Both the position numbers and the translations under genes were made by a program. From Streptomyces sp. 1222.5 (lineage in GTDB: Bacteria > Actinomycetota > Actinomycetes > Streptomycetales > Streptomycetaceae): a stretch of DNA of 64,000 nt. The stretch lies in NCBI RefSeq assembly GCF_900105245.1, contig NZ_FNSZ01000001.1, positions 8,554,001 to 8,618,000 of the forward strand, given 5' to 3'. This document shows, one piece after another, positions 35,878 through 45,185 of this stretch (positions are counted from its first letter, which is position 1; every line of letters begins with the position of its first letter). Below the pieces are notes generated by a model. The model had not been told where the DNA came from. It saw only the letters and a list, made by a program, of their open reading frames with translations, and made no database searches.

Positions 35878-36047
35878 GGCGCAAGGTTCGCACAGCTGTG
35901 CCAGGGGAGTTGTGGTGTTCACGGGAAGCCGCCTGGGGCCTGGGAGATGTAGGGGCGGGGAAGGGGTCCACCCGGCCGATCGGCGCCGCGGGAGTGTGAT
36001 CGGCCGGGCGGCGGGAGCGGGACAGTGACGACGTCGGCTCTGGGGAG

Positions 36048-36650
36048 TCAGTCGTCGGCGTGGTCCGCGTCCTCGCGTCCCCGTTCCTTCTCTCCCTGGT
36101 CGTCGTCAGCGCGGTCGTCGGTGACGGGCGGTACGACCGTCTGCGTCGGTGGGGTCACCGCGTTCGCTCCACCACCGGGCGGTTCGGCGGGGAGCGTCGC
36201 GTTCGGCGGGAGGGTTTGTGTGCCTGGCGACTTGGGAGTCGAGACCGGGGCGTTGCCGCCCGGGTCCTGGGCGGAGGTGACAGTGTCGCTGATGGTGGAC
36301 AGGGCGATGCCGAAGCCACCGAGAAGGACGAGCGCGGCGACGGCCCCGAGGTCCGACCGGTGCCGGGTGGCCATGTGCTGCCGCCCGCTGTGGTTCCTCG
36401 CCCGGGTGGGCAGACGCGCGCCGGTCTCGGTCCTCAGCTGCGACTCGGCAGCCGCTGTCGTGCCGGGGCCGGCCGCGCTGTCGTCCGAGGACCAGGCGTG
36501 GGCGGGGGAAGGCGATGGGTAGTCGAAGGCTTCCTCCGCCAAGCGGTCCCCTTGGCCTCCCCGTGGGGAGTCAGGGATCGCAGGCCCCAGGACCGCTGTC
36601 ACCTCGGAGTCCGACAGTGACAGGGTGGTCTTCTCGTGCTTGCTCGGCAC
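36048..36650 (-). CDS. Single-pass membrane protein, hypothetical
   Basis: This 200-residue protein has an N-terminal cytoplasmic part (SLSDSEVTAVLGPAIPD...), one membrane helix (LGAVAALVLLGGFGIALSTI, about 102-121), and a Pro/Thr-rich external tail ending in a strongly acidic run (DDRADDDQGEKERGREDADH). I do not recognise it. It sits between the PepSY lipoprotein and the two-component genes on the same strand, so it may belong with that signalling unit. Confidence 0.55.
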   Translation of the reverse strand: MPSKHEKTTLSLSDSEVTAVLGPAIPDSPRGGQGDRLAEEAFDYPSPSPAHAWSSDDSAAGPGTTAAAESQLRTETGARLPTRARNHSGRQHMATRHRSDLGAVAALVLLGGFGIALSTISDTVTSAQDPGGNAPVSTPKSPGTQTLPPNATLPAEPPGGGANAVTPPTQTVVPPVTDDRADDDQGEKERGREDADHADD

Positions 36651-36684
36651 CTGCTGCCCCCTTCCGGCCGGCCGGCCCCTGGTT

Positions 36685-37107
36685 TCAGCCGTCCTTCTCG
36701 GTCTCCTCGGTGCCTTCCTGCTTGGTGTCGGTGACCTTGAAGGACTTGTCCAGGTACACCTCGACCGAGGTGCCGTCCTCCTTCTTCACCTCCACCGCGT
36801 ACATGCCGGGCTTCTCCGCGTCCTCCTCGGACTTAAGCACTGTGCCCGGGTAGGCGGCGAGTGCGGCGGCCTCGGCCTTCTGCTTGATGTCGCCCGTGAG
36901 CGGCGGCTCCTTCTTGTCGTCGGTGTCCCCGGCGGCCTCGCCCGCCGCATCGGCACCGCCCGTGCTCTGTGCGGCCTGCTGGGTGTCCGACTTGGAACTG
37001 CCGGAGTCGGAGCCGGAGTCGGAAGAACCGCCACCGCAGGCGGCGAGGGAGAACATCAGCACGGCTGCGGGAGCGGCGAGGAGGGCACGGCGAGGCAGGG
37101 AACGCAT
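36685..37107 (-). CDS. PepSY-domain lipoprotein
   Basis: The 140-residue protein begins at ATG 37107 with a lipoprotein signal peptide (LLAAPAAVLMFSLAACGGG; lipobox SLAAC) and an Asp/Ser/Thr-rich linker. A PepSY-like domain of about 55 residues follows: IKQKAEAAALAAYPGTVLKS, GMYAVEVKKEDGTSVEVYLD. PepSY domains are small periplasmic or cell-surface modules that often partner two-component systems. The kinase and regulator lie downstream on the same strand, separated by one hypothetical gene. Confidence 0.8.
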   Translation of the reverse strand: MRSLPRRALLAAPAAVLMFSLAACGGGSSDSGSDSGSSKSDTQQAAQSTGGADAAGEAAGDTDDKKEPPLTGDIKQKAEAAALAAYPGTVLKSEEDAEKPGMYAVEVKKEDGTSVEVYLDKSFKVTDTKQEGTEETEKDG

Positions 37108-37303
37108 GAACGGTCTCCAGGTGTCAGGGACTCGGTGATCCGGGAGCCGGACCACCGGGGGACGGCAACGACGCTAGGAAGACGCTGTAAAGAGCCGGCC
37201 CAGCAAACGACGAGCACGAGCCCAGCAGATCTCCAAAGTTTCGCCACCAATGCCAGGAGAGGGATCTGCCGTGGCCCATGCCGGTGGCTGAGCGCGCCGC
37301 CGT

Positions 37304-37620
37304 TCAGTGCGCGCCGGGCAGTCTGACCTCGAAGACCGCTCCGCCGCCGGCGGCGTCCTTCATGTCCGGCGTTTCATGTCCAGCGTTTCACCATGGAGCC
37401 GGACGACATCGCGGGCGATGGCCGGACCGAGGCCGGTCCCGCCGTCGTCGCGGCTGCGCGCCTCGTCCAGGCGGACGGATCGTTCGAAGATCCGCTCGCG
37501 ATCTTGTGGGGCGACGCCGTGGCCGTCGTCTGCGACGCCAAGGATCACCGCGTCCGCGGTTCCGCGTACGTTCACGGTGATGCCGGTGGCGGCGGGCCAG
37601 CTGCCCGAACACCAGCAGAG
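37304..37620 (-). pseudogene. C-terminal fragment of a second histidine kinase
   Basis: The minus-strand frame gives NVRGTADAVILGVADDGHGV, IFERSVRLDEARSRDDGGTG and IARDVVRLHGETLDMK, the ATPase end of a histidine kinase. Just after LDMK the frame is lost by a short insertion that repeats GACATGAA, and the proper tail (GGGAVFEVRLPGAH) continues in another frame to a stop at 37304. The 5' two thirds of the gene are absent. This may be the relic of a second kinase of the same system. Confidence 0.75.
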
Positions 37621-37920
37621 TGCTGCGGACGAGGCACTCGCGCAGCGGACCAGGTAAAGAGCAGAGTCGAGCCGGAAGCGTAAGGGTGCGTGCTTACCCG
37701 GTAAGCACTCCTGCGACGCTCGCTCCCAAAAGCCCGGACGGCGGGCTCGCCTCCGTTGCCGGCGGGCACGAGCACGCCGGCGAGGGCCGCACGTCGGTTG
37801 CGGCGCCTGCGGCGACTCCATACAGCCGATTCTCCACCGGTACACGGAAGGCCGTGGGGAATGATGGTGGTCCTGTCGACCCTTCGCGGCGGTCGCCCGG
37901 ACGGCACGGCCGGTAGACCG

Positions 37921-37945
37921 GCATAGCTCAAGGTTGCGAGGGTAC
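37921..37945 (+). promoter_or_regulatory. Candidate SigB-type promoter of the sigma gene
   Basis: GCAT (37921-37924), 15 bases, then GGGTAC (37940-37945) fits the streptomycete SigB-group consensus GNNT-N14-16-GGGTA(C/T). It lies 62 bases before the sigma-factor ATG and would allow autoregulation. Confidence 0.55.
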
Positions 37946-38007
37946 TCCGCGTGTCGTCGGCTCATATCGGGCTGGCGACGCACGGGGGATGATGGGGAGG
38001 AAGCTTC

Positions 38008-38853
38008 ATGGCGACAATGACTGCTGCCGGTACCGACACGCGGATGGGGAGTCTGCCGGAGGTTGCCGATCCTTCCCGGGTGGCCCCGAAGGATGCTCGT
38101 GGGTTGTCGCGGCTGTTCTTCGACCGGCTGGCGGTTCTGGAGGAGGGTACGCCCGAGTACAGCGATGCCCGCAACACACTGATCGAGATGAACATGTCCC
38201 TGGTCCGCTACGCGGCCGGCCGGTTCCGCAGTCGGGGCGCGGAGGAGATGGAGGACATCGTCCAGGTCGGCATGGTCGGTCTGATCAAGGCGATCGACCG
38301 GTTCGAGCTGACCCGGGAAGTGGAGTTCACCTCGTTCGCCATCCCCTACATCGTGGGTGAGATCAAGCGGTTCTTCCGCGACACGACCTGGGCGGTGCAC
38401 GTGCCGCGCCGACTGCAGGAGGCCCGCGTCCAGCTCGCCCGCGCCGGTGAAGAGCTGCGCAGCCGGCTCGGAAGGACGCCGACGGACAAGGAGCTGGCGG
38501 AGCTGATGAGCCTGTCCGAGGACGAGGTGCGCGAAGCCCGCCTCGCCTCCAACGGCTACAACTCCACCTCCCTCGACGCCGCATTGAGCAGCAGCGAGGA
38601 CGGTGAGACGGCGCTCGCGGACTTCATCGGCACCGACGACCCCGCCCTGGAACTCGTCGAGGACTTCCATGCCCTGGCCCCGATGATCGCCGCGCTCGAC
38701 GAACGCGATCGGAGGATCATCCACATGCGGTTCGTCGACGAGCTCACCCAGGCCCAGATCGGCGAGCATCTCGGCGTCTCCCAGATGCACGTCTCCCGTC
38801 TCCTGTCCCGCTGCCTGGCACGCCTGCGCGAGGGCATGCTGACCACTCGCTGA
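38008..38853 (+). CDS. SigB/SigF-family RNA polymerase sigma factor
   Basis: The 281-residue protein has sigma region 2 (NMSLVRYAAGRFRSRG, EDIVQVGMVGLIKAIDRFEL, FTSFAIPYIVGEIKRFFRD), region 3 (LQEARVQLARAGEELRSRLG) and region 4 with the -35 helix-turn-helix (LTQAQIGEHLGVSQMHVSRLL). This is the SigB/F/G group controlled by partner-switching anti-sigma factors, which in streptomycetes govern osmotic or oxidative stress and development. ATG 38008 has GGGAGG in front. A SigB-type promoter precedes it. Candidate regulators, an anti-sigma antagonist and a kinase, lie at 40.7-41.7 kb. A fragment nearly identical to the region 2-3 part of this gene is found at 53.4 kb. Confidence 0.92.
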   Translation: MATMTAAGTDTRMGSLPEVADPSRVAPKDARGLSRLFFDRLAVLEEGTPEYSDARNTLIEMNMSLVRYAAGRFRSRGAEEMEDIVQVGMVGLIKAIDRFELTREVEFTSFAIPYIVGEIKRFFRDTTWAVHVPRRLQEARVQLARAGEELRSRLGRTPTDKELAELMSLSEDEVREARLASNGYNSTSLDAALSSSEDGETALADFIGTDDPALELVEDFHALAPMIAALDERDRRIIHMRFVDELTQAQIGEHLGVSQMHVSRLLSRCLARLREGMLTTR

Positions 38854-39026
38854 CATGTCCGCGGGCGCCCGCATGCCGTCGGGAAGGGCGGCAGCAGCCC
38901 CTCACAAACGGCTGCCGGCAGGCGGCCCGGGTAGAGCCCGATACCCCCGGGCGTGCGCGTGGCCGTCTGCCGGCGGAGGCCCGCTACCGTTGCAGCGAGG
39001 GTGCCCGTGGTGAAGGAGCGCGAGGA

Positions 39027-39790
39027 ATGCCCGTGAGATTCCCGGGCGGGGTGCGCGAGGACGGCCTGTCGGCAGCGCTGTCGGATCCTGTGCGTCTGGC
39101 GGCGGTGGCCGCGACCGGACTGCTCGATACGGGACCGGAGCCGGAGTTCCACAGCCTGGCACAGGTGGCGGCGAACGTGACGGGCTGGCGGGTACCGGCG
39201 CGCGTCAGAACCGATCTCGGAGAGCTTCTGCTACTTCCTCGTCGGCCTGGCGGGTGAGCGCTTCACGGTCCAGGACGCGGCCGTCGACCAGCGCACCCGG
39301 ATCACCCGTCGGTCGGCCCGATGAAGATCGGCGCGTGGGCGGCTGTCCGGTCCTCGGCCCGGACGGCGAGGTGCTGGACAGCATGTGCGTGATCGGCGAG
39401 AACCCGCGCACCTGGCAGGCGGACGAACTTGCCGTGCTGGAGACGATGGCCCGCTCGGCCGGCAACGAAATCAATCTGCGCACCTCGCCGGCCGCTTCAC
39501 AAGAGGCTCTGGCGGCATCCATGGAGCTCGCCCGCAGTCTGCAGGACAGCCTGCTGCCGCCCGTCCTACGGCCGATCCCCGGTCTGGACAGCGGCAGCCT
39601 CCTACCTTCCCGCAGCCGGCGGCACGGAGGTCGTCGGTGCTTCTCTACGACCTCTTCCAATCGAAGGGGCCGTGGTGGTGCACCGTGATGGGCGACGTGT
39701 GCGGCAAGGGCACCGAAGCGGCGGCGAAGGTCACCGCGCCGGCCCGCTACACCCTGCGCATGCGGGCCAGTCGTGCCCGCAGCCGTCAGA
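39027..39790 (+). pseudogene. GAF - PP2C (SpoIIE-type) phosphatase pseudogene
   Basis: The pieces are in different frames. ALSDPVRLAAVAATGLLDTG and HSLAQVAANVTG (start 39027) begin a GAF domain. VLGPDGEVLDSMCVIGENPR and LAVLETMARSAGNEINLR continue it, followed by ELARSLQDSLLPP, the start of the PP2C part. Then YDLFQSKGPWWCTVMGDVCGKGTEA appears after another frame change. The catalytic DFYD motif is damaged and the C-terminal half is missing; P450-like sequence follows instead. It was a regulator phosphatase of the partner-switching type, and is not functional now. Confidence 0.75.
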
Positions 39791-39914
39791 AAGCGCGGAT
39801 CGCCGAGCTCATCGAGGCAACCCGCCGCGGAACGCATACGGCCCCCGACGGATCGGTGCTGCAGACGGTGGCGGCCCACCGCGACACCTCTGGCCACCCC
39901 TCGATCCCCATACA

Positions 39915-40385
39915 GCAGCAGTCGAGGTTCTGAACGTCATCCGCCCGACCGTGACGGTCACCTGGTTCCTGACCTTCGCAGCGCACGCCCTCCACCGGCG
40001 GCCCGAACACCGCAAACAGCTCGCCGACGGTGACGCCTCCTACGCTCGCGCCTACGGCCACGAGGTCCGCCGGTCCTACCCGTTCGCGCCGTTCGTCGGC
40101 GGCCTCGCCGCAACTGATCTGCACTGGGACGGTCAGGACATCCCCGCGGGCAGCATGGTCCTGCTCGACCTGTACGGACAAAACCACGACCCGCGTCTAT
40201 GGCCCGACCCGTACGCCTTCGACCCCAGCCGCTTCCTGGACCGGGAGCCCGACCGCGACACCCTGGTGCCGCAAGGAGGGGGCGACCCCGCGGCCCACCA
40301 CCGCTGCCCCGGCGAGGACGTCACCCTGACCGTCCTCGAAACCCTCGCCTCCCCGCCTGGCCACACTGCGCGGCGGCCGCCGGCC
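39915..40385 (+). pseudogene. Partial cytochrome P450 (CYP152-like peroxygenase)
   Basis: One frame reads VEVLNVIRPTVTVTWFLTFA, SYPFAPFVGGLAATDLHWDG, WVL-like SMVLLDLYGQNHDPRLWPDP and PQGGGDPAAHHRCPGEDVTL. The last is the heme-ligand Cys loop with the PQGGGD signature of CYP152 fatty-acid peroxygenases. The N-terminal ~230 residues are missing and the C-terminus degrades after the heme loop. It abuts the broken phosphatase gene without a gap, so a deletion probably fused the two remnants. Confidence 0.75.
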
Positions 40386-40394
40386 GTTTGGGGT

Positions 40395-40642
40395 CACCTG
40401 GTCGGCGGGGGACAGGTGGCCGGTGGTTCTGCCGCCCAGGTGATGACGGCTTCGGCGACGGTGTGCAGTTTGGTGGTGGAGAGCCGGGAGGCCGTGCGCA
40501 GCACGGTGAATCCGGTGTCGGGGGTGAGCTGGTGGAGGCAGATCAGGACGCGTCGCGGGGGTTCTCAGGCGGTGGACCGAAGTTCGGCGGCTACTTCCTG
40601 CCTGCCCCTGGGGACACCGAACACCCGTGCCACGCCCCGTAG
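40395..40642 (-). pseudogene. ANTAR-like domain fragment
   Basis: The minus strand reads EPPRRVLICLHQLTPDTGFT, VLRTASRLSTTKLHTVAEAV then ITWA, resembling the C-terminal ANTAR RNA-binding domain, which ends with a pattern like A-x-x-x-L-R-x-x-S-x-x-x-x-x-K-L. An in-frame TGA directly precedes EPPRR, and no start or upstream domain is found. I treat it as a remnant. Confidence 0.45.
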
Positions 40643-40701
40643 TTGCTGCAAGCGGCTCTGACCCGGCGTTCGCTGACGCGGCACCGCGCCCGCCGGTTGT
40701 G

Positions 40702-41061
40702 TCAGGCGGCGAGGGCGTCGGTGAGGCTGGGGTAGCAAGGGATGACGCTGTCGACGCCGACGAGCTCCAGGGTGCGCATGACGGAGTTCTGCGCGCCGGC
40801 CAGGCGCAGCCAGCCTGCGGGGGTGAGGTCGCGGTGAGCGGTGAGCAGGACGTTGATGCCGCTGGAGTCCATGAAGGTCACGTCTCGCATGTCGATGACC
40901 ACGCGGGGCGGCGAGCCGAGTTCGCCGAGGTCCAAGGCCTGGATCAGGGGGCCGGCGCTGTTGTGGTCGATCTCGCCGGACACGGCCACGACGGTGGTGC
41001 CGTCGGTGGTGGTGGAGGTGACCGTCAGCGGTTCCGGCTGGTACACGTTCTCGGTCTCCAC
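40702..41061 (-). CDS. Anti-sigma factor antagonist (STAS domain)
   Basis: The 119-residue form starts at GTG 41061 behind TGAGGA; a longer frame to 41127 exists. It is a single STAS domain: VVAVSGEIDHNSAGPLIQAL, VVIDMRDVTFMDSSGINVLL, with the phosphorylatable Ser in DSSG (Ser66). This is the RsbV/SpoIIAA type: unphosphorylated it binds the anti-sigma kinase and frees the sigma factor. The divergent neighbour encodes an RsbW-like kinase, so the two are a likely pair, possibly acting on the sigma factor at 38 kb. Confidence 0.88.
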   Translation of the reverse strand: METENVYQPEPLTVTSTTTDGTTVVAVSGEIDHNSAGPLIQALDLGELGSPPRVVIDMRDVTFMDSSGINVLLTAHRDLTPAGWLRLAGAQNSVMRTLELVGVDSVIPCYPSLTDALAA

Positions 41062-41177
41062 GACAAAGTCCTCAGCATTCTCGACAACACTACGACCTGG
41101 CATTTTGCCCGAAGCGATGCCCGGCATCGTACGAGAGGATGCTGCTGTGTGGCATACGCAACAGTACGTTCACAGCT

Positions 41178-41203
41178 GGATTGCCCGAGCCGATCACGGG
41201 TAT
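41178..41203 (+). promoter_or_regulatory. Candidate SigB-type promoter of the anti-sigma kinase
   Basis: GGAT (41178-41181), 16 bases, then GGGTAT (41198-41203) fits the SigB-group consensus GNNT-N14-16-GGGTA(C/T). It is 38 bases before the kinase ATG, suggesting feedback control by the sigma factor it inhibits. Confidence 0.5.
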
Positions 41204-41241
41204 CCGTGTGTGAATATATGCGGCAGTGGAGGCGGCAACGG

Positions 41242-41715
41242 ATGGAACGAGTCTTGTTGGGCGAGGAGAGCATGACGCCCCACTCACATGAGGCCCCTCT
41301 GGGCGCCGCGGTGGCTCTGGACGGGCAGGGCGCCTGCATCGCCGAGGCTCGCCACCTGGCCGCCGGCTTCCTGACCCGTATGCGCGTCGAGCACGAGATC
41401 GCCGTTTCCGAGCGCGCGGTGGAGGTGACGCAGCTGGTGGTGAGCGAGCTGGTCACCAACGCGCAGAAGTACGCCGCCGGCCCGATCCTGCTGGACCTGC
41501 GGATCGCCGGGGACCTGGTGGAGGTCCAGGTCTGGGACTCCGACCCGGTCCTGCCGGTAGCGCGCGCCGCCGACGCGGGGCGGGTGGGTCAGCACGGCCT
41601 GGAGATCGTCATGGCTCTCTGCCAGAGTTTCGAAGCCATGCGGGAGCCGGTCGGCAAACGCCTCACCGCCCGCCTGGCCCTGACAGACGACCCGTTCCGC
41701 GACGGCACCCGGTAG
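41242..41715 (+). CDS. RsbW-like anti-sigma factor / serine kinase
   Basis: The 157-residue protein begins at ATG 41242, eight bases after GGAGG; ATG 41272 is an alternative. It has a HATPase_c fold: the N box ELVTNAQKYAAG, VEVQVWDSDPVLP as the G1-type loop and GQHGLEIVMAL as G2. This is the small stand-alone anti-sigma kinase family (RsbW/SpoIIAB type and actinomycete ATP-binding regulators). It should phosphorylate the STAS partner and sequester a SigB-like sigma factor. Confidence 0.85.
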   Translation: MERVLLGEESMTPHSHEAPLGAAVALDGQGACIAEARHLAAGFLTRMRVEHEIAVSERAVEVTQLVVSELVTNAQKYAAGPILLDLRIAGDLVEVQVWDSDPVLPVARAADAGRVGQHGLEIVMALCQSFEAMREPVGKRLTARLALTDDPFRDGTR

Positions 41716-41860
41716 GTGTCCGCATCGCCCGCAAGGGCGTCGAGTCATCGCAACGGCTCGGACGGCGCCGGTGGGTGATCGAGAGGACGATGTCCTGGCT
41801 GACCGCCTACCGCCGACTCAGCCACCGCTACGAACGCCGTCCCGGCTTCGGGGATGTAGG
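41716..41860 (+). mobile_element. IS5-type transposase C-terminal scrap
   Basis: The plus strand reads VRIARKGVESSQRLGRRRWV, IERTMSWLTAYRRLSHRYER, the usual end of an IS5-group transposase (R-R-W-V-I-E-R-T-x-S-W with the last catalytic Glu). It starts right after the kinase stop and breaks off in a pentapeptide-protein remnant on the other strand. No inverted repeats are seen. Confidence 0.7.
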
Positions 41861-42085
41861 GCAGCGGAGGTAGGCGCACAGGACGTCGATGCAGGTCTGT
41901 CGTAGTTCGCGGGTGGGGCGTCGTCGGCGAGTTCGGCCAGTGCGTGTACGCCGCCGAGGCGGATGGCCGCGGATTCCTCACAGAGCTGGGAGACGGCGGT
42001 GGTGAAGCGCTCGGTGTGCCGGCGGGTGGCGTCGCGCAGGGCGCAGTCCTCGTCGACGCGGTGGCTGCGGTAGGCCACGCAGGTG
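41850..42085 (-). pseudogene. Fragment of a membrane/pentapeptide-type protein
   Basis: The minus strand gives YRSHRVDEDCALRDATRRHT, ERFTTAVSQLCEESAAIRLG and GVHALAELADDAP, the segment found before the pentapeptide repeats in a common actinomycete family. After that the frame shifts (TRELRQTCIDVLCAYLRC) and the sequence runs into the transposase scrap. Neither terminus is intact. Confidence 0.6.
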
Positions 42086-42181
42086 CGCGAACCTCCACCC
42101 TCTGACGGACGCCTCACCGGGCCGGGGCGCCACAAGCCCCCCGGCCTCCGCGGCTGCGACCCGCCGGCCCGCGTCGTATGG

Positions 42182-45099
42182 TCAGGCCTGGTCGCGGTCA
42201 ATCCCCGCCACCTGCTGGCGCACCTCCTCGGCCTCCCGCGTGCGGTGGAGCAACTCCAGCACACGCGCCCACTGTTCGAGCACCTGTCGTAGCGAGGGGG
42301 TGAACGCCTCGGGGTGCGCCTCGGCGAGCCGGGTGAACAGCGCGGCCGCTTCGATCGCCGCCGACAGGCTCCCGGGCAGGTCCTGCTGCTCCTCCTCGCG
42401 CAGCCGTGCCAGCAGCATGAGGGAGTGGGCCAGGACATGCGTGTACACGACAGATCCGTCCGCGACCACGCGCCGGTTGTGCTCCAGCGCCGTGTCCGCC
42501 GCCGACAGTGCCTCCCCGGTTCTGCCCGCCCGTAGCAGTGCATCCGCGCGGTTGGTCAGCGCCCAGCCCCTGGCAGGGGCGTCATCGGCGCGTTCGAAGG
42601 CCGTGGCGGCCCGCGCGTAGTCGGCGGCGGCCTCGTCCGGGAGGTCCGCCGCTTCCAGGGCGGCAGCCGAACTCAGCAGGGACATGCCTTCATGGCTGTG
42701 GTCGCCCGACGCGCGGCAGAGCACGGCCGCCCGGGAGAAGGCGGTGACAGCCTCCTCGGCCCTGTCGAGCGCCACCAGTACCTCCCCGAGGGCCTGGGAC
42801 GCCTGAGCCTCATAGCCGTCGGCCCGGAAACCCTGGAAGATCCGGGCGGCTCGGGTGAGGATGCCGACGGCCTCAGCGCTGCGGTCCGTCTGCCGCAGCG
42901 CATTGCCGAGGTTGATCAGGGCAGAGGCTTCGCCGTACCGGTCGCCGACTGTCGGGAACAGCTCGGCGGCCCGGGTAAGGGCGTAGACGGCCTCCTTCGT
43001 CCTCCCCGTCAAGTGCAAGGTGGCGCCCAGGTTGTTCAGAGCCCCGGCTTCGCGCTGCGGGTCGTCGAGGCGCGCGTGGATCTTGACGGCGCGGCTGTGG
43101 ACCGCGATGGCCTCGTCGTATTTGCCCACGTGCTGGAGGGCTCCCCCGAGGCTGCTCAAGGCCGCCCCCTCCTCGCTCCGGTCGCGGATCCGGCGAAAGG
43201 TCTTGGCGGCCCGGGTATGGGCCTTGATGGCCTCGTCGTCCCGGCCCGCTTCCCCCAGCGCCGCGCCGAGGTTGCCCTCGACCGAGGCCGTCAGGTGCAG
43301 CTTTTCGGGGATGAGGGCGAGCAACCTCTTGGCCTCCATGTAGGTGGTGACGGCCTCTTCCGCCCGTCCCGCCCCGCTCAGCGCGATACCGACGTGGTTC
43401 AGCGCGAGCGCCTCCTGACCCCGGTCCTTCAGTTGCCGGAAGATCGCGGCGGCCTCGGTGTGCGCGGCGACGGCCTCCTCGAACCGACGCAGGTGGCGCA
43501 GGCCGAGCCCGAGGTTGTCGACCATGGTGCCTTCGACCGCGCGATCGCCGTCTTCGCGGCTGATGTCGCGGGCAGCGGTGCTCAGGGTGATCAAGTCGTC
43601 GAAGTGGCGGCGGTGTTCGAGGTAGCGGGCAAGAGAGCAGGCCAGCGCCTTCGCCACGCCGGGATGGCCGAGCCGCGGGGCGGCTGTAGCAGCGGCCACC
43701 AAGTTCGTCTGTTCGGCGTCCAGCCATTCCAGGGCCTGGCGACGCCCGTCGAAGCGGGGCGACTTGTAGCCCGCGATGGCAATCAAGTGGGTGTCCGCCG
43801 CAACGGAGTTCGTCAGGTAGTGCTCAAGCAGCCGGGTGAGGGCGGCATCCCGCTGGTCGCCGTCCGAGTGCGCCTCGCCCTGCTCCTCGGCGTACAGGCG
43901 GATGAGATCGTGCATCGACCAGCGGCCGCGCGATTCTGTCACCAGGTGGGCGCGGGACAGGTCGGCCAGCAGCCGCTGGGTGCCGGGCTCGCCGAGCAGG
44001 GCCTCGGCTGCGGCGGTCGAGACGTTCGGCCCCGGAGCGACGGACAGCAGGCGGAACGCGAGTGCCTGAGACTGCGTCAGGTGACGGTAGGACAGATCGA
44101 AAGAGGCCCGCACCGCCATGGGACGGCTCTCCGCGTCGGTCTCCTCGATCGCGATCAGGCTCAGCCGGTTCCTCGCGTCAGTCAACTCCTGTACCTGGCT
44201 TGCCAGGCTCCGGTCCGGTTCACTGCGTAGCAGGGCGGCGACGATCTCCAGCGCCAGGGGAAGGTACCCGCACAGTTTTGCCAGGCGCTCTGCTGCCTCG
44301 GGCTCGGCGGAGACCCGCTCGTCGCGGGTGCCGTCGGCGCACAGAACCTGCTGGACGAGGTCCACGGCCTCGCGGGGGGTGAGGGGCGCCAGATCCACAC
44401 GGTGGCCCCGCAACGCGGCCAGGGACTGCCGCGAGGTCACCAAGCCGCGGTGCGGAGGCTGCGGAAGGAGCGCGGAGACCTGTCCCACGCTGCGCACATT
44501 GTCCAGGACCACGAGCAAGGGGCGGCCTTCGGCCGTCAGACGGTCGAGAGCGATCCGCCATGTGTCCAGCTTGCCCTGGGTGGTCACTGGGATGTCCGCT
44601 CTTCTGACGCCCAGGGCGCCCAGGAACTGGTCCGCGACCTCGCCCGGTGTCCGCTCCTGCTGGGGGCTGTAGCCGTACAGGTCGGCGAAGAGGACGCCGC
44701 CGGTGAACCAGCCGCGTGCCCGGTGGGCGGCCTGCAGGGCGAGGGCGGTCTTGCCGACGGCCTCGACGATCGGGGCTCGTCCGGCGCGCCCTGTTCAGCG
44801 GCGGCCTGGCGGCGCAGTTCCAGTAAATCGTCCCGGTCAAGACCCAGATTGCTGGCGATGGCGGCGACGGTCCGCGCTGACGGAACCTTCGGCTGGTTGA
44901 GGGCATTGCTCACCGTCGTGCGCCCCACCTTGATCCGTCTGGCCAACTGTGTCGTGCTCAGTCCGGACTTCGCGAGACCATCCGCGAGGCGTGCCTGGAG
45001 TGTGGCCAGCGCCGTCCGTGGCTCACCCGTTTCACCCCGGTCTTCCGACTTGTCACCCAATTCGTCCCCCCGGTCTGCGTGCACGCCGCTGTTCAGCAA
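42182..45099 (-). pseudogene. HTH - NB-ARC - TPR regulator with frameshift at the P-loop
   Basis: From about 45090 the minus strand encodes an Xre/LacI-like helix-turn-helix (STTQLARRIKVGRTTVSNAL), ending LLELRRQAAAEQGAP. The sensible frame then changes near 44790 and reads IVEAVGKTALALQAAHRARG, ADLYGYSPQQ, and then the long frame 44587-42182: LLVVLDN (Walker B), PLALEIVAAL, SMHDLIRLYAEEQ and about ten tetratricopeptide repeats (e.g. EGAALSSLGGALQHVGKYDEAIAVHSRAV). Besides the frameshift, the P-loop lacks its first Gly (I-V-E-A-V-G-K-T instead of G-x-x-x-x-G-K-T). If the break is real the switch ATPase is dead; a sequencing error is the alternative. Confidence 0.75.
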
Positions 45100-45185
45100 T
45101 GTTCATCTTCGTCGCGCTGAACCATGCCAAACACCGAATCCGGGACCTTCGAGGAGTCCAATTCCGACGCCCTTGGGAGCGTGAA

